A DNA stretch of 10,919 nucleotides from Bacteroidota bacterium. Lineage in GTDB: Bacteria > Bacteroidota > Bacteroidia > Bacteroidales > Tenuifilaceae. The translations under genes were made by a program, and so were the position numbers. This document shows, piece after piece, positions 1-7,333 of the stretch (within the stretch, counting starts at the first letter, position 1; the number at the start of each line of letters is the position of its first letter). Location of the stretch: positions 1-10,919 of the forward strand of contig JAEXVC010000136.1 in the NCBI GenBank assembly GCA_023406715.1, read 5' to 3'. A model generated the notes under the pieces. It made no database searches, was not told where the DNA came from, and saw nothing but the letters and a program-made list of their open reading frames with translations.

Positions 1-456
1 CTAGAAGGTGGTGCGGAGATTATCGACTCAGTAACCCGTATTCTTTCAGCTGGTATTCCTGTGATGGGACATCTTGGGTTAACTCCCCAATCAATCCATA
101 AATTTGGTACTTACGTTGTTAGGGCAAAGGAAGAGGCTGAAGCTAAAAAACTGGTTGAGGATGCCCATAAATTGGAGGAAGCAGGCTGTTTTGCCATTGT
201 TTTGGAGAAAATTCCTGCCAAACTTGGTGCTCAGGTAGCTAGCGAACTCAAAATTCCTATAATAGGTATTGGCGCAGGTAGCGGAGTTGATGGCCAAGTG
301 CTTGTAACTCATGATATGCTTGGAATTACCCAGGAGTTCTCTCCTCGTTTCCTTCGTCGTTATCATAATTTATTTGCGGAGATGACCGGCTCGTTTCAAT
401 CGTATATAAAGGATGTAAAATCGAAAGATTTTCCTAACGAGAGGGAACAGTATTAG
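1..456 (+). CDS. panB: 3-methyl-2-oxobutanoate hydroxymethyltransferase, 5'-truncated by window edge
   Basis: PanB transfers a hydroxymethyl group from 5,10-methylenetetrahydrofolate to 3-methyl-2-oxobutanoate, giving ketopantoate, the first committed step of pantothenate and coenzyme A synthesis in the cytoplasm. The reading frame is open from base 1 (LEGGAEI...) to the TAG at 454-456. About 151 residues are visible; the family is usually about 265-275 residues, so roughly the N-terminal 40% is missing. Family hallmarks are clear: the IPVMGHLGLTPQS segment (window residues 19-31), the AIVLEKIP segment carrying the Glu that acts in catalysis in characterised PanB enzymes, and the GIGAG...DGQVLV.HD..G motif near the C-terminus. 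No start codon belongs to this part; the ATG at 64 is internal. panC and panD are not in view. The next gene begins 27 bases downstream on the same strand, so co-transcription is likely. Confidence 0.95.
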   Translation, partial: LEGGAEIIDSVTRILSAGIPVMGHLGLTPQSIHKFGTYVVRAKEEAEAKKLVEDAHKLEEAGCFAIVLEKIPAKLGAQVASELKIPIIGIGAGSGVDGQVLVTHDMLGITQEFSPRFLRRYHNLFAEMTGSFQSYIKDVKSKDFPNEREQY

Positions 457-483
457 AGTTAGAATATTCAATAAATAGAAATA

Positions 484-1179
484 ATGGATTTTACTTCGGA
501 TAGAGTTCTTTTTGAGGACAACCATTACATTGCCGTACAGAAACTTTGTGGCGATATTGTGCAGGAGGATAAAACTGGCGATGAGTCGCTGCTCAACATG
601 GTTAAGCGTTTTATCAAGGCGCGCGATGCCAAGCCTGGCAATGTTTTCCTTGAGGTAACCCATAGGATTGATAGGCCTGTTAGCGGCGTGGTTCTGTTTG
701 CAAAAACAAGCAAGGGCTTAAGCCGGATGAATAACCTATTTCAGGAAGGAAAAATTGGGAAAAAGTACTGGGCTGTTGTAAAAAATCGTCCGCCGCTCGA
801 TTCCGATTTGCTGGTGCATTATCTGGTTCGCGATTCCAAGAAGAATAAATCCTACGTTTACCCCAGAGAGGTTCATGGCTCTAAGGAGGCAAAGTTGAAA
901 TACAAACTTGTGGGTAAAACCAAAAACTATTTTCTGCTGGAGATTGAGTTGATTACTGGGCGTCATCATCAAATCCGTAGTCAACTATCCAAAATTGGTT
1001 GCCCAATCAAGGGCGATTTGAAGTATGGATACGACAGGTCGAATGCCGATGGCGGCATTCATTTACATTCACGGATGTTTGCATTTAAGCATCCTATGAC
1101 TGAGGAGGATGTTGTTATTCTTGCTCCTCCACCAAAGGATACCATCTGGGACGAGTTTTTAGTTCTGAATATTGATTAA
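484..1179 (+). CDS. RluA-family RNA pseudouridine synthase
   Basis: This 231-residue protein belongs to the RluA/RluC/RluD family, which isomerises specific uridines to pseudouridine in rRNA or tRNA. The family signature HRIDRPVSG lies at residues 60-68, with Asp63 matching the catalytic aspartate of the HRLDxxTSG motif. Further conserved parts are KYWAVV (about 94-99), the basic RHHQIRSQLS segment (about 162-171) and the GD.KYGY motif (about 177-184). There is no N-terminal S4 RNA-binding domain: the catalytic core starts almost at once, as in the short RluA-like group. The RNA target cannot be read from the sequence, so no symbol is given. The ATG at 484 is preceded only by an A-rich stretch, usual for Bacteroidota. 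It follows panB by 27 bases, and a hairpin just past its stop probably ends transcription. Confidence 0.93.
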   Translation: MDFTSDRVLFEDNHYIAVQKLCGDIVQEDKTGDESLLNMVKRFIKARDAKPGNVFLEVTHRIDRPVSGVVLFAKTSKGLSRMNNLFQEGKIGKKYWAVVKNRPPLDSDLLVHYLVRDSKKNKSYVYPREVHGSKEAKLKYKLVGKTKNYFLLEIELITGRHHQIRSQLSKIGCPIKGDLKYGYDRSNADGGIHLHSRMFAFKHPMTEEDVVILAPPPKDTIWDEFLVLNID

Positions 1180-1183
1180 CTGT

Positions 1184-1246
1184 TTCTGTCGCCCTGAACT
1201 TGTTTCAGGGTCTTTTCTTAGATGCCGAGACAAGTTCATCACTGAG
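1184..1246. repeat. Palindromic, probably dispersed intergenic repeat (REP-like), second half decayed
   Basis: The stretch has two related halves. The first contains CCTGAACTTGTTTCAGG, itself a hairpin. The second contains GAGACAAGTTC (1227-1237), which is the reverse complement of GAACTTGTTTC (1196-1206) apart from one G-T pair. The element can therefore fold either as a short local hairpin or as an 11-base-pair longer one. From memory, very similar palindromic units recur between genes in many bacterial genomes, with an outer GTCA/TGAC pairing. Here the right half reads TTCATCACTGAG and would pair poorly with its own left side, so this copy looks degraded. Whether it is dispersed in this genome cannot be seen from one copy. 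Confidence 0.45.
1192..1216 (+). terminator. Hairpin with T-rich tail after the pseudouridine synthase gene
   Basis: CCCTGAA (1192-1198) pairs perfectly with TTCAGGG (1204-1210) around a 5-base loop, followed by TCTTTTCTT. It starts 12 bases after the stop at 1179, where a terminator for the panB-pseudouridine synthase unit would be expected. The T tract is interrupted by C, and the same bases also belong to a larger palindromic repeat, so termination may be a secondary use. Confidence 0.5.
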
Positions 1247-1563
1247 TTTATTTAATGATTTACTGATTTCTAATATTACGCTACTCTGTAGCTTAAAAAT
1301 AGGAACACCAATCGTTTAACTATAATTATTTTGCCGCTATGCGGCTTGATGGCTAGCAGCAGAACTGTGTCATATTTGTAGTCAATGAGTAATTGGATTA
1401 ACCTAAACTCCATAGGAGCGCAATATTATTTCTCAATAGATATTGAGATTTTAATTATTGTTTTTTTTATGAAAGGTTGATTTTAGTTAAGAAAGAACCT
1501 TTTTCTTTAACACCTTTTTCATCTTTCTTTCCTTCAAGTACTTTTATCTGTTGTAAGGTTTAA

Positions 1564-1571
1564 TACTTTTG
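1564..1571 (+). promoter_or_regulatory. Bacteroidota-type -7 box (TACTTTTG) for the glucosaminidase gene
   Basis: TACTTTTG matches the primary sigma factor -7 consensus TAnnTTTG of Bacteroidota exactly and is identical to the box before the tRNA gene at 9448. It would place the transcript start near 1577-1579 and leave a leader of about 15 bases before the ATG at 1593. The -33 region is poor: only a T run (1542-1545) at about the right distance. Confidence 0.55.
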
Positions 1572-1592
1572 TATCATCAAAATAAAATTGAG

Positions 1593-2528
1593 ATGAAGAG
1601 GCTTTTCCCATTTATATTATTTATTGCTATCGCTTTAAATACACTTGGTCAATCAAAAATTTCCCGTCAGGAGTATATTTCCAAATACGCCGATATTGCC
1701 ATTAGGCAGATGAAACAGTACGGTGTGCCTGCCAGCATTATTCTTGCTCAGGGAATGCTTGAGAGCGATAATGGCAATAGTTCTTTAGCAACAAAAGCAA
1801 ATAACCATTTCGGTATAAAATGTCATAAGGATTGGACAGGTCCTACAATGTATCACGATGATGATAGGAGAGACGAGTGTTTCCGAAAATATAAAAATTC
1901 TGAGGGTTCGTTTATGGACCACAGTTTGTTTTTGAGGGGTGGACGCAGGTATGCTGCTCTTTTCGATTTGGAATCGACCGACTACAAGGGCTGGGCGCAT
2001 GGTTTGAAAAAAGCAGGTTACGCAACAAACCCAAAGTATGCGGAGATGTTAATCAAGATTATAGAGGAGAACGAACTATATAAGTTTGATAAGGGTATAA
2101 CTGTTGCTGTGGAGTCGCCACGTAAAGGAACTGGTCAGTTGGTCGATGTGGATGGCTTTGCCATTGACATTTACAAAACACGTCCGGTTTATACCCGTAA
2201 CAGAATAAAGTATATTATTGTTAAAGAGGGCGATACCTTTGAATCGCTTACAACAGAACTAAGCCTGATGCCTTGGCAATTATATAAGTATAACGATTTG
2301 ACCAGAGACTCTTCCTTGCGTGTTGGTCAGGAAATATACATTCAGCCAAAGCGCTGGAGAGCAGAACGTAACCATTCTGTCCATACAGTGGATGCTGGCG
2401 AAACTATGTACAGCATTTCGCAGATGTACGGGGTTAAATTAAAATCGCTTTACCGAAAAAATCGAATGAAGGTGGGAGAGGAGCCCGAAGTTGGTCAAAC
2501 AATCAATTTAAGGAAGAAGAAAAGATAG
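1593..2528 (+). CDS. Secreted glucosaminidase (GH73-like) with two C-terminal LysM domains
   Basis: This is a predicted peptidoglycan hydrolase of 311 residues that cleaves next to N-acetylglucosamine in the glycan strand, acting outside the cytoplasmic membrane. Residues 1-20 form a signal peptide (MKRLF, a hydrophobic core, then NTLGQ). Residues about 25-165 form the glucosaminidase domain of the FlgJ/GH73 type. ILAQGMLESDNGNS contains the likely catalytic Glu57, followed by NNHFGIKC (70-77) and FRKYKNSEGSFMDHS (97-111). Two LysM peptidoglycan-binding modules follow, at about 206-252 (YIIVKEGDTF...VGQEIYI) and 262-306 (HSVHTVDAGETMYSI...VGQTINL). I chose the ATG at 1593 because it begins a proper signal peptide. 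An in-frame TTG at 1569 overlaps the promoter box and would put charged residues in front of it. The 3' end abuts fmt, which is transcribed toward it. Confidence 0.93.
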   Translation: MKRLFPFILFIAIALNTLGQSKISRQEYISKYADIAIRQMKQYGVPASIILAQGMLESDNGNSSLATKANNHFGIKCHKDWTGPTMYHDDDRRDECFRKYKNSEGSFMDHSLFLRGGRRYAALFDLESTDYKGWAHGLKKAGYATNPKYAEMLIKIIEENELYKFDKGITVAVESPRKGTGQLVDVDGFAIDIYKTRPVYTRNRIKYIIVKEGDTFESLTTELSLMPWQLYKYNDLTRDSSLRVGQEIYIQPKRWRAERNHSVHTVDAGETMYSISQMYGVKLKSLYRKNRMKVGEEPEVGQTINLRKKKR

Positions 2529-3497
2529 TTAATTCATTCGTAAGAATTTCGCATTGTGCCATCCCCTGAGGAATTCATCAATCTGCATGGCTTTTTTCCC
2601 TGCTTGCTGAATGGTGTGTATATCTACCAGGCCATTTTGACAAGTTACCTGTAAATACTTCTTTCCATCGGTTTTTATGGAACCGCAATCGCTACTTGAG
2701 GGTTGATTTATTGTTGAGGTTTTGAATATTTTTACTGGTATTACACTTTCAGCGCCATCAACAGATACAACCATCTCGCTCCAAGCTGCAGGGTATGGAC
2801 TTAATCCGCGAATAAAGTTGTGAACCTGAATATAGGACTTACTCCAGTCAACCCTACAGGTTTCTTTGAAAATTTTTGGAGCGGCTTTTAGTTCTCCCAC
2901 AGCCAAATTCTTTTGCGGAGTAGGGGCGTAATTTCCTTCTGTTAACTCTTTAATGGTTTTCACAACCATTGAACCGCCAAGGAGCATCAACTTGTCGTGA
3001 AGTTCGCCAGCAGTTTCGTTTTCGTCAATTTCAACCTCCAGTTGGTCAATAATATTACCAGTATCAATCTCCTTATCTAGAAGGAATGTGGTGAGCCCTG
3101 TTTTCTTTTCGCCATTAATTACAGCCCAGTTTATGGGCGCAGCACCTCTGTACTGTGGTAGTAACGATGCGTGTAAGTTGAATGTGCCTAGTTTTGGCAA
3201 ACTCCACACAGTTTCAGGTAGCATCCTGAATGCAACAACAACCGCAATATCAGGATTCAACTCCTTGAGTTGATTGCCAAAATCCTCGTTTCGAAGTTTT
3301 TCGGGTTGAAGCACTAACAGACCTTTTTCCTCTGCATACTGCTTTACGGGCGACGATTGTAGTTTTTGTCCACGTCCAACAGGTTTATCGGGAACAGTTA
3401 CAACAGCAACCACATTGTAGCCTGCATCAACAATTGCCTTTAATGGTTCAACGGCAAAGTCTGGCGTTCCCATATAAACTATTCGAGGCGAGGTCAT
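2529..3497 (-). CDS. fmt: Methionyl-tRNA formyltransferase
   Basis: Fmt formylates the amino group of methionyl-initiator tRNA using 10-formyltetrahydrofolate, producing the fMet-tRNA used to start translation. The 322-residue length is normal for the family. The N-terminal Rossmann-type catalytic domain begins RIVYMGTPDFA. The PDKPVGRGQKL loop (37-46) is typical. The motif NLHASLLPQYRGAAPINWA starts at 107 and supplies Asn107 and His109. EIDTGNII (143-150) supplies Asp145. These match the Asn106/His108/Asp144 catalytic set of the E. coli enzyme. Residues from about 210 on form the C-terminal tRNA-binding domain (including FIRGLSPYPAAW). It lies 132 bases downstream of ribBA on the same strand. 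Its stop codon is immediately adjacent to the stop codon of the opposing glucosaminidase gene, so the two transcripts must overlap at their 3' ends. Confidence 0.97.
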   Translation of the reverse strand: MTSPRIVYMGTPDFAVEPLKAIVDAGYNVVAVVTVPDKPVGRGQKLQSSPVKQYAEEKGLLVLQPEKLRNEDFGNQLKELNPDIAVVVAFRMLPETVWSLPKLGTFNLHASLLPQYRGAAPINWAVINGEKKTGLTTFLLDKEIDTGNIIDQLEVEIDENETAGELHDKLMLLGGSMVVKTIKELTEGNYAPTPQKNLAVGELKAAPKIFKETCRVDWSKSYIQVHNFIRGLSPYPAAWSEMVVSVDGAESVIPVKIFKTSTINQPSSSDCGSIKTDGKKYLQVTCQNGLVDIHTIQQAGKKAMQIDEFLRGWHNAKFLRMN

Positions 3498-3537
3498 TTT
3501 GGTGTTGGGTTTATTTATTAAGTTTCTAGGTAATTAA

Positions 3538-3629
3538 GTGAATAGGCAAATGAGTAAATAAGTTATCGTTGACCTATTTTCTCATTCTCTTATTAACTTA
3601 TTTTCAAATTTACAAATTCTCAAATTGTC
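3538..3629. repeat. Degenerate 8-base tandem repeat array with an orientation switch
   Basis: In the right half (3574-3629) a C falls at every eighth base (3573, 3581, 3589, 3597, 3605, 3613, 3621, 3629). This marks seven consecutive octamers of form WWATTNWC: CTATTTTC, TCATTCTC, TTATTAAC, TTATTTTC, AAATTTAC, AAATTCTC, AAATTGTC. In the left half G recurs every eighth base (3538, 3546, 3554, 3562), giving GTGAATAG, GCAAATGA and GTAAATAA. These read on the other strand as CTATTCAC, TCATTTGC and TTATTTAC, so they begin with the same five bases as the first three right-hand units, in the same order. The array fills the ribBA-fmt gap and ends exactly at the ribBA stop codon. Function unknown. Confidence 0.6.
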
Positions 3630-4865
3630 TTACTTATGCTTAAACAGGTTGATATGCCCCATTTTCTCATGCTTGGTTTTTAGGTAGAACTCGTTGAAAG
3701 GATTTGGGGGTATAACAATAGGTATATTTTCTGTAACATGAAGCCCATATCCTTCAAGGCCTTTCATCTTTTTGGGATTGTTGGTTATCAGCCTCATGTT
3801 GCAAACCCCAACTTCGCGTAAAATACTAGCACCAACGCCGTAATCGCGCTCATCGTCTTGGAAACCAAGTTCGATGTTTGCTTCAACTGTATCGCGTCCT
3901 TCTTCCTGTAGTTTGTAAGCGTGAATCTTGTTGAACAGTCCAATTCCACGGCCTTCTTGGTTAAGGTAAACCAATACTCCTTTGCCTGCATTATCAATTA
4001 AACGCATTGCCTCGTGAAGTTGAGGCCCGCAATCGCAGCGGTACGACCCGAAAATGTCGCCAGTTACGCACGATGAGTGGACACGTACAAGTATACTTTC
4101 CTCCTTTTCCCATTCCCCTTTAATTAGGGCAACGTGTTCCAGTCCGTTCGATTTTTGACGGAATGGAATTAGTTTGAAGTCACCAAATTCAGTTGGTAAC
4201 GATACTTGAACACCTTTCTCAATAATACTCTCTGAGCGAAGTAGGTGTGCTATTAAATCCTTTATTGAGATGATTTTAAGGTTGAATTTCTCCGCAATAA
4301 CCATAAGTTGAGGTAAACGAGCCATGGTGCCATCGTCGTTCATAATCTCAACCAGAACTGCACCAGGAGTCAGACCTGCCAATCTGGTCAGATCGACACC
4401 AGCTTCGGTATGCCCTGGGCGGCGGAGAACACCTTTGTCTTTAGCTCTTAATGGGAATATATGTCCGGGACGTGCTAAATCCTCAGGTTTTGTTTTTTTA
4501 TCAACCAGCGCTTTTATTGTTTTTGCTCTATCGGAAGCGGAAATGCCTGTAGTACAACCATGTCCTAGTAAATCAACGGATACGGTAAAGGCAGTATGAT
4601 GTAACGCTGTATTTCTGCCAACCATCAACTCAAGTTCCAACTCATTGCAGCGTTTTTCGGGAAGTGATGTACAAATTAAACCCCTACCATGGATTGCCAT
4701 GAAGTTTATTATCTCAGGAGTAATTCTATCTGCAGCGGCAATAAAGTCACCTTCGTTCTCGCGGTCCTCGTCGTCAACAACAATAATTACTCGTCCATTT
4801 TTCAGCTCTTCAAGGGCTTCCTCTATGGAGTTGAGTTTTATTGGTTGGTTGTTATCTATATTCAT
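3630..4865 (-). CDS. ribBA: Bifunctional 3,4-dihydroxy-2-butanone-4-phosphate synthase / GTP cyclohydrolase II
   Basis: This enzyme supplies both precursors of riboflavin. The N-terminal RibB part makes 3,4-dihydroxy-2-butanone 4-phosphate from ribulose 5-phosphate. The C-terminal RibA part opens GTP to the pyrimidine precursor. In the 411 residues, RibB covers about 10-210: DDEDRENEGD (31-40), IHGRGLIC (58-65), HHTAF.VSVD (89-98), TTGISASDRA (105-114), RPGHIFPLRA and RRPGHTEAGVDL. RibA covers about 215-405: RVHSSCVTGDIFGS then CDCG supply the zinc cysteines Cys266, Cys277 and Cys279. LNQEGRGIGL (301-310) and DERDYGVGASIL (338-349) form the substrate site. Both halves keep their key motifs, so both activities are expected. 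No other riboflavin gene is in the window, and the upstream gap is too short for an FMN riboswitch. A -7 box lies 37 bases upstream of the start. Confidence 0.97.
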   Translation of the reverse strand: MNIDNNQPIKLNSIEEALEELKNGRVIIVVDDEDRENEGDFIAAADRITPEIINFMAIHGRGLICTSLPEKRCNELELELMVGRNTALHHTAFTVSVDLLGHGCTTGISASDRAKTIKALVDKKTKPEDLARPGHIFPLRAKDKGVLRRPGHTEAGVDLTRLAGLTPGAVLVEIMNDDGTMARLPQLMVIAEKFNLKIISIKDLIAHLLRSESIIEKGVQVSLPTEFGDFKLIPFRQKSNGLEHVALIKGEWEKEESILVRVHSSCVTGDIFGSYRCDCGPQLHEAMRLIDNAGKGVLVYLNQEGRGIGLFNKIHAYKLQEEGRDTVEANIELGFQDDERDYGVGASILREVGVCNMRLITNNPKKMKGLEGYGLHVTENIPIVIPPNPFNEFYLKTKHEKMGHINLFKHK

Positions 4866-4901
4866 GGTATTAACGCTGGATTACTTTGTGTAATTTTTCT
4901 G

Positions 4902-4909
4902 CAAAAATA
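4902..4909 (-). promoter_or_regulatory. Possible -7 box (TATTTTTG) for ribBA
   Basis: Read on the minus strand, TATTTTTG matches TAnnTTTG. It would start transcription about 30 bases before the ribBA ATG at 4865. The nearest TTG that could serve as -33 box (complement of 4934-4936) is 24 bases away, longer than the 19 seen at the tRNA promoter, so the call is tentative. It would let ribBA and fmt be transcribed independently of the glycosyltransferase genes upstream. Confidence 0.4.
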
Positions 4910-4942
4910 GCATAATGAATCGGATTTTTCTTCCAACTTTTA

Positions 4943-6100
4943 TCATGTTTCCCTCTTTACCTTTTCCCATTTTACACTTTGTCTTTTGTTTAAATATTTT
5001 ACAAGACCCTGTAATTGAGCGATGTGAATAATTATAAGATAATATGGAAGTGTGAATAGGTGTGATTCGTATCGATTGTTTTTTAACATGTACCCTGTTA
5101 TTCCGAATACATAGAAGATTGATAGTAAAATAAAGGACATTACATAAAAAAATGTTTGGCTGTTAAATAGTATGGCAAGGTTTATTAGGGGAATCAATAG
5201 CACCGCTACAGGAACTATAGTCCATCGCAAAACTTTATGAGATAGGTATTTGAATGTTAGGACGGGTTTTTTGAGAGGATTTAAGAGCGAAGGATTTCGG
5301 AAGAGTGTTTGAAATCCTCCAGCGGCGATTCTAATTTTACGTTTTTTTTCCTCCTCTAAACTTTCCGACCCTTTTTCGGATGTAACTGCGTAAGGGGAGT
5401 ATTTAACCGAATACCCTTTTAGGGCTATTTGGGTTGATATTTCAAAATCGTCGAGAATTGTGTCGGGATTGATATCCGAATATAGTTCCGTTCTAATAGC
5501 AAATAGCTCTCCAGCAGCACTGAGGGTGGAGCCTGTTTCTGATTCTAATTTTTTAACAAGCGATTCATATCTCCAGTAAATACTTTCGCCAGAGGAACTG
5601 GTATTGCCCGTAAATAAAACTTTTTTTTCGCCAGCAACGCAGCCTACTTCTGGGTCATTGAATGGTTTAAGCAATTCGATTAATGCGTTTGGATGGATGA
5701 GGGTGTTGGCATCGGAGAATATGGTTATAGGAGAATTAACAGTTGCCATTGCTCTGTTTATTGCAGCGGCTTTCCCTAGTCTTTCCTGTCCATGAATGAC
5801 ATCTATTTCGCTGTACTCCTTAAGGATTTCAGGTGTACCATCTGTGGAGCCATCTGTTACCCACACCTGCCTTATCTTTTCACATGGATAATTTAAAGAT
5901 AGTGTGTTCTGAACTTTTTCTTTTACAATCTCACGTTCATTGTAGGCTGCAATAATTACTGTTATTTCAGGTAAAAAAATATCACTCTTAGAGTTCTTGG
6001 ATTTCTTAAATAAAGAAACGAAAAGCAATAGTAAGGGGTAACCTATGTAACTATATAGTATGATGCAAGCCAGTATCCAGAATAGGTAAATAAAAATCAT
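4943..6100 (-). CDS. Membrane-bound family 2 glycosyltransferase
   Basis: This is a processive-type GT2 enzyme of 385 residues that probably transfers sugar from a nucleotide-sugar donor to a polysaccharide or lipid-linked acceptor at the cytoplasmic face of the inner membrane. An N-terminal membrane segment (about 3-30) precedes the GT-A catalytic domain. Landmarks are ITVIIAAYNE (46-55), VTDGSTDGT (81-89), the SDAN metal-binding region with Asp130, GELFAIR (197-203), and ILDDFEIS (215-222), where Asp217/Asp218 stand in the catalytic base position. RKIRIAAGGFQTL (254-266) sits where QxxRW lies in cellulose and hyaluronan synthases, but the QxxRW itself is not intact. Three more membrane segments follow (about 291-312, 316-338, 347-368). 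The start codon overlaps the stop of the upstream GT4 gene (ATGA, 6097-6100), so the two are probably translationally coupled. Donor and product cannot be deduced. Confidence 0.9.
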   Translation of the reverse strand: MIFIYLFWILACIILYSYIGYPLLLLFVSLFKKSKNSKSDIFLPEITVIIAAYNEREIVKEKVQNTLSLNYPCEKIRQVWVTDGSTDGTPEILKEYSEIDVIHGQERLGKAAAINRAMATVNSPITIFSDANTLIHPNALIELLKPFNDPEVGCVAGEKKVLFTGNTSSSGESIYWRYESLVKKLESETGSTLSAAGELFAIRTELYSDINPDTILDDFEISTQIALKGYSVKYSPYAVTSEKGSESLEEEKKRKIRIAAGGFQTLFRNPSLLNPLKKPVLTFKYLSHKVLRWTIVPVAVLLIPLINLAILFNSQTFFYVMSFILLSIFYVFGITGYMLKNNRYESHLFTLPYYLIIIHIAQLQGLVKYLNKRQSVKWEKVKRET

Positions 6101-7305
6101 TGGACAAGGTCTTTATAAAACTGGGTTAGTTTATGAGCTAAGTTTATTGCATCATAATTCTCTGAGGCAAATTTCTGTCCCTCTTTAGCGATTTTTGCTA
6201 TTATTTCTGGAGATTTAACAAGATTACAAACCGAAATGGCAAAAACCTCAGGAGAGTCGGCTATAAGAATCTGTTCACCATGATTAGCTTCAATTCCTTT
6301 TGCAGCAATAGATGTGGCTATAATTGCTTTGTTCAGGAACATACCTTCAATTATCTTTACTCTTATTCCGCTGCCTGAGAGTAGTGGAACAACCATAATA
6401 GGGAATTTGCTTAGGAATTCGGCGGAGTCGGCCACTTGTCCATGGAAAACAATGTTTCTTTCAATTATTAGCCTTTCGGCTAACTCCTCGGGAGCATTCC
6501 TGCCAGCAATATGGAACTCAATATTAGGGATTTCAGATTGAATCCTTGGCCATACCCAATCGATAAACCATAAAAGCCCTTCTGTATTGGGGAGCCAATC
6601 CAGAGCACCAATGTAGCATATTGTTGGGTTCTCGTAAACTTCAGTGTCAAAAACCTTTTTATTGGGAAAGTAGCCCGCAGGAATTGTTATTGAAGGATTA
6701 TGGAAGTTATTGCTAGTAAACCAATCTTTATCGGGGTTGCTAATGGCAACAAGGGCATCAACATTTTTGTTAATTCTTTTTTCGATCGATGCTATTCTTT
6801 TTGCAAGGAGTTGGAAGTACCATTTTTTCAGTTTATTATCGGCTTCAACCGACAAGTTTTCCCATATGTGATGTTCCACATTGTGAGCTCGCATAACAAT
6901 TGGGCCGTCGAAATCTTTACGAATGGTATTGACATAGGAGATAAGGTATAATCCCTCCAGTTGCACCACGTCAAAGTTTTTTTCCTTAATTGTTCTACGA
7001 ATAATTCTTTTGAATGTGGGACTTAAATAACGCTGTATGTTATATGGCTTACGGGTGAAAATAAGGTTAAGGATGTAGCGGACTATGTTGTTTGAAAGAA
7101 ATATGTGAAAAATCTCAAAATTGATTAGCGCATGAACTTCGGCTGGAATTCGCTCCATTGAGCCTGGGTGCTTAGGTGTACTAAGGGTCAATACGGTTAC
7201 ATTATTGCCCGCTTTGGCTAAGCCTAAGCACATGGTTAGAGTTGCCAAGGTGCCTCCATCAACTGGGGGGTAGGGTGGTTTATGGGCAACAACAAGAATT
7301 CTCAT
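6097..7305 (-). CDS. Family 4 glycosyltransferase
   Basis: This 402-residue protein has the two-domain GT-B architecture of GT4 retaining glycosyltransferases. The N-terminal acceptor domain begins RILVVAHKPPYPPVDGG, with the glycine-rich turn typical of these enzymes, and contains HNVEH at 141-145. The C-terminal donor domain begins near 228 (TICYIGALDWLPNTEG), then IEFHIAGRNAPEEL, a FHGQVAD segment and VVPLLSGSGIRVKIIEGMF (305-323). There Glu320 occupies the nucleotide-sugar-binding glutamate position. No signal peptide or membrane span is apparent, so it is likely cytoplasmic. It follows the LptF/LptG-type permease gene by 28 bases and overlaps the GT2 gene by 4. The pair probably adds sugars to one surface glycan, perhaps lipopolysaccharide, but the glycan is not identifiable from sequence alone. 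Confidence 0.9.
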   Translation of the reverse strand: MRILVVAHKPPYPPVDGGTLATLTMCLGLAKAGNNVTVLTLSTPKHPGSMERIPAEVHALINFEIFHIFLSNNIVRYILNLIFTRKPYNIQRYLSPTFKRIIRRTIKEKNFDVVQLEGLYLISYVNTIRKDFDGPIVMRAHNVEHHIWENLSVEADNKLKKWYFQLLAKRIASIEKRINKNVDALVAISNPDKDWFTSNNFHNPSITIPAGYFPNKKVFDTEVYENPTICYIGALDWLPNTEGLLWFIDWVWPRIQSEIPNIEFHIAGRNAPEELAERLIIERNIVFHGQVADSAEFLSKFPIMVVPLLSGSGIRVKIIEGMFLNKAIIATSIAAKGIEANHGEQILIADSPEVFAISVCNLVKSPEIIAKIAKEGQKFASENYDAINLAHKLTQFYKDLVQ

Positions 7306-7333
7306 AGCTAATAGCAGTTTTTGGTTTTATTAA

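Larger units (their letters stand above)
1180..1563. other. Intergenic region without a recognisable gene
   Basis: No coding region of convincing quality lies here on either strand. Apart from the palindromic repeat at its left end, it holds a 5-base-pair GC hairpin (GCCGC-TAT-GCGGC, 1333-1345). It also holds a weak 7-base-pair inverted repeat (AAAGGTT 1472-1478 with AACCTTT 1496-1502) and a pyrimidine-rich tract (about 1497-1550) in which ACCTTTTTC occurs twice, 15 bases apart (1497 and 1512). It ends at the promoter of the glucosaminidase gene. I see no riboswitch or small RNA that I can name. Confidence 0.5.

Noticed and set aside
1333..1345. GCCGC-TAT-GCGGC hairpin as a terminator
   Set aside because: No T tract follows it on either strand, and it is over 150 bases from the nearest gene end; it may be a fragment of some repeat.
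1569..1592. In-frame TTG as an earlier start of the glucosaminidase gene
   Set aside because: It overlaps the TACTTTTG promoter box and would place MYHQNKIE before a clean signal peptide that starts at the ATG at 1593.
3605..3612. TAAATTTG on the minus strand as a promoter box for fmt
   Set aside because: It fits TAnnTTTG but lies within the AT-rich octamer array, and no TTG/TTTG box stands at a suitable distance upstream; probably chance.
3538..3629. CRISPR array
   Set aside because: The repeat unit is 8 bases with no spacers between units and no cas gene nearby.
4324..4893. Open frames on the plus strand opposite ribBA
   Set aside because: They are antisense shadows of a well-conserved enzyme and show no recognisable protein features; the same holds for frames opposite fmt, the glycosyltransferases, the permease and the START-domain gene.
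4866..4942. FMN riboswitch upstream of ribBA
   Set aside because: The gap is only 77 bases and lacks recognisable conserved elements; an FMN aptamer alone needs well over 100 bases.
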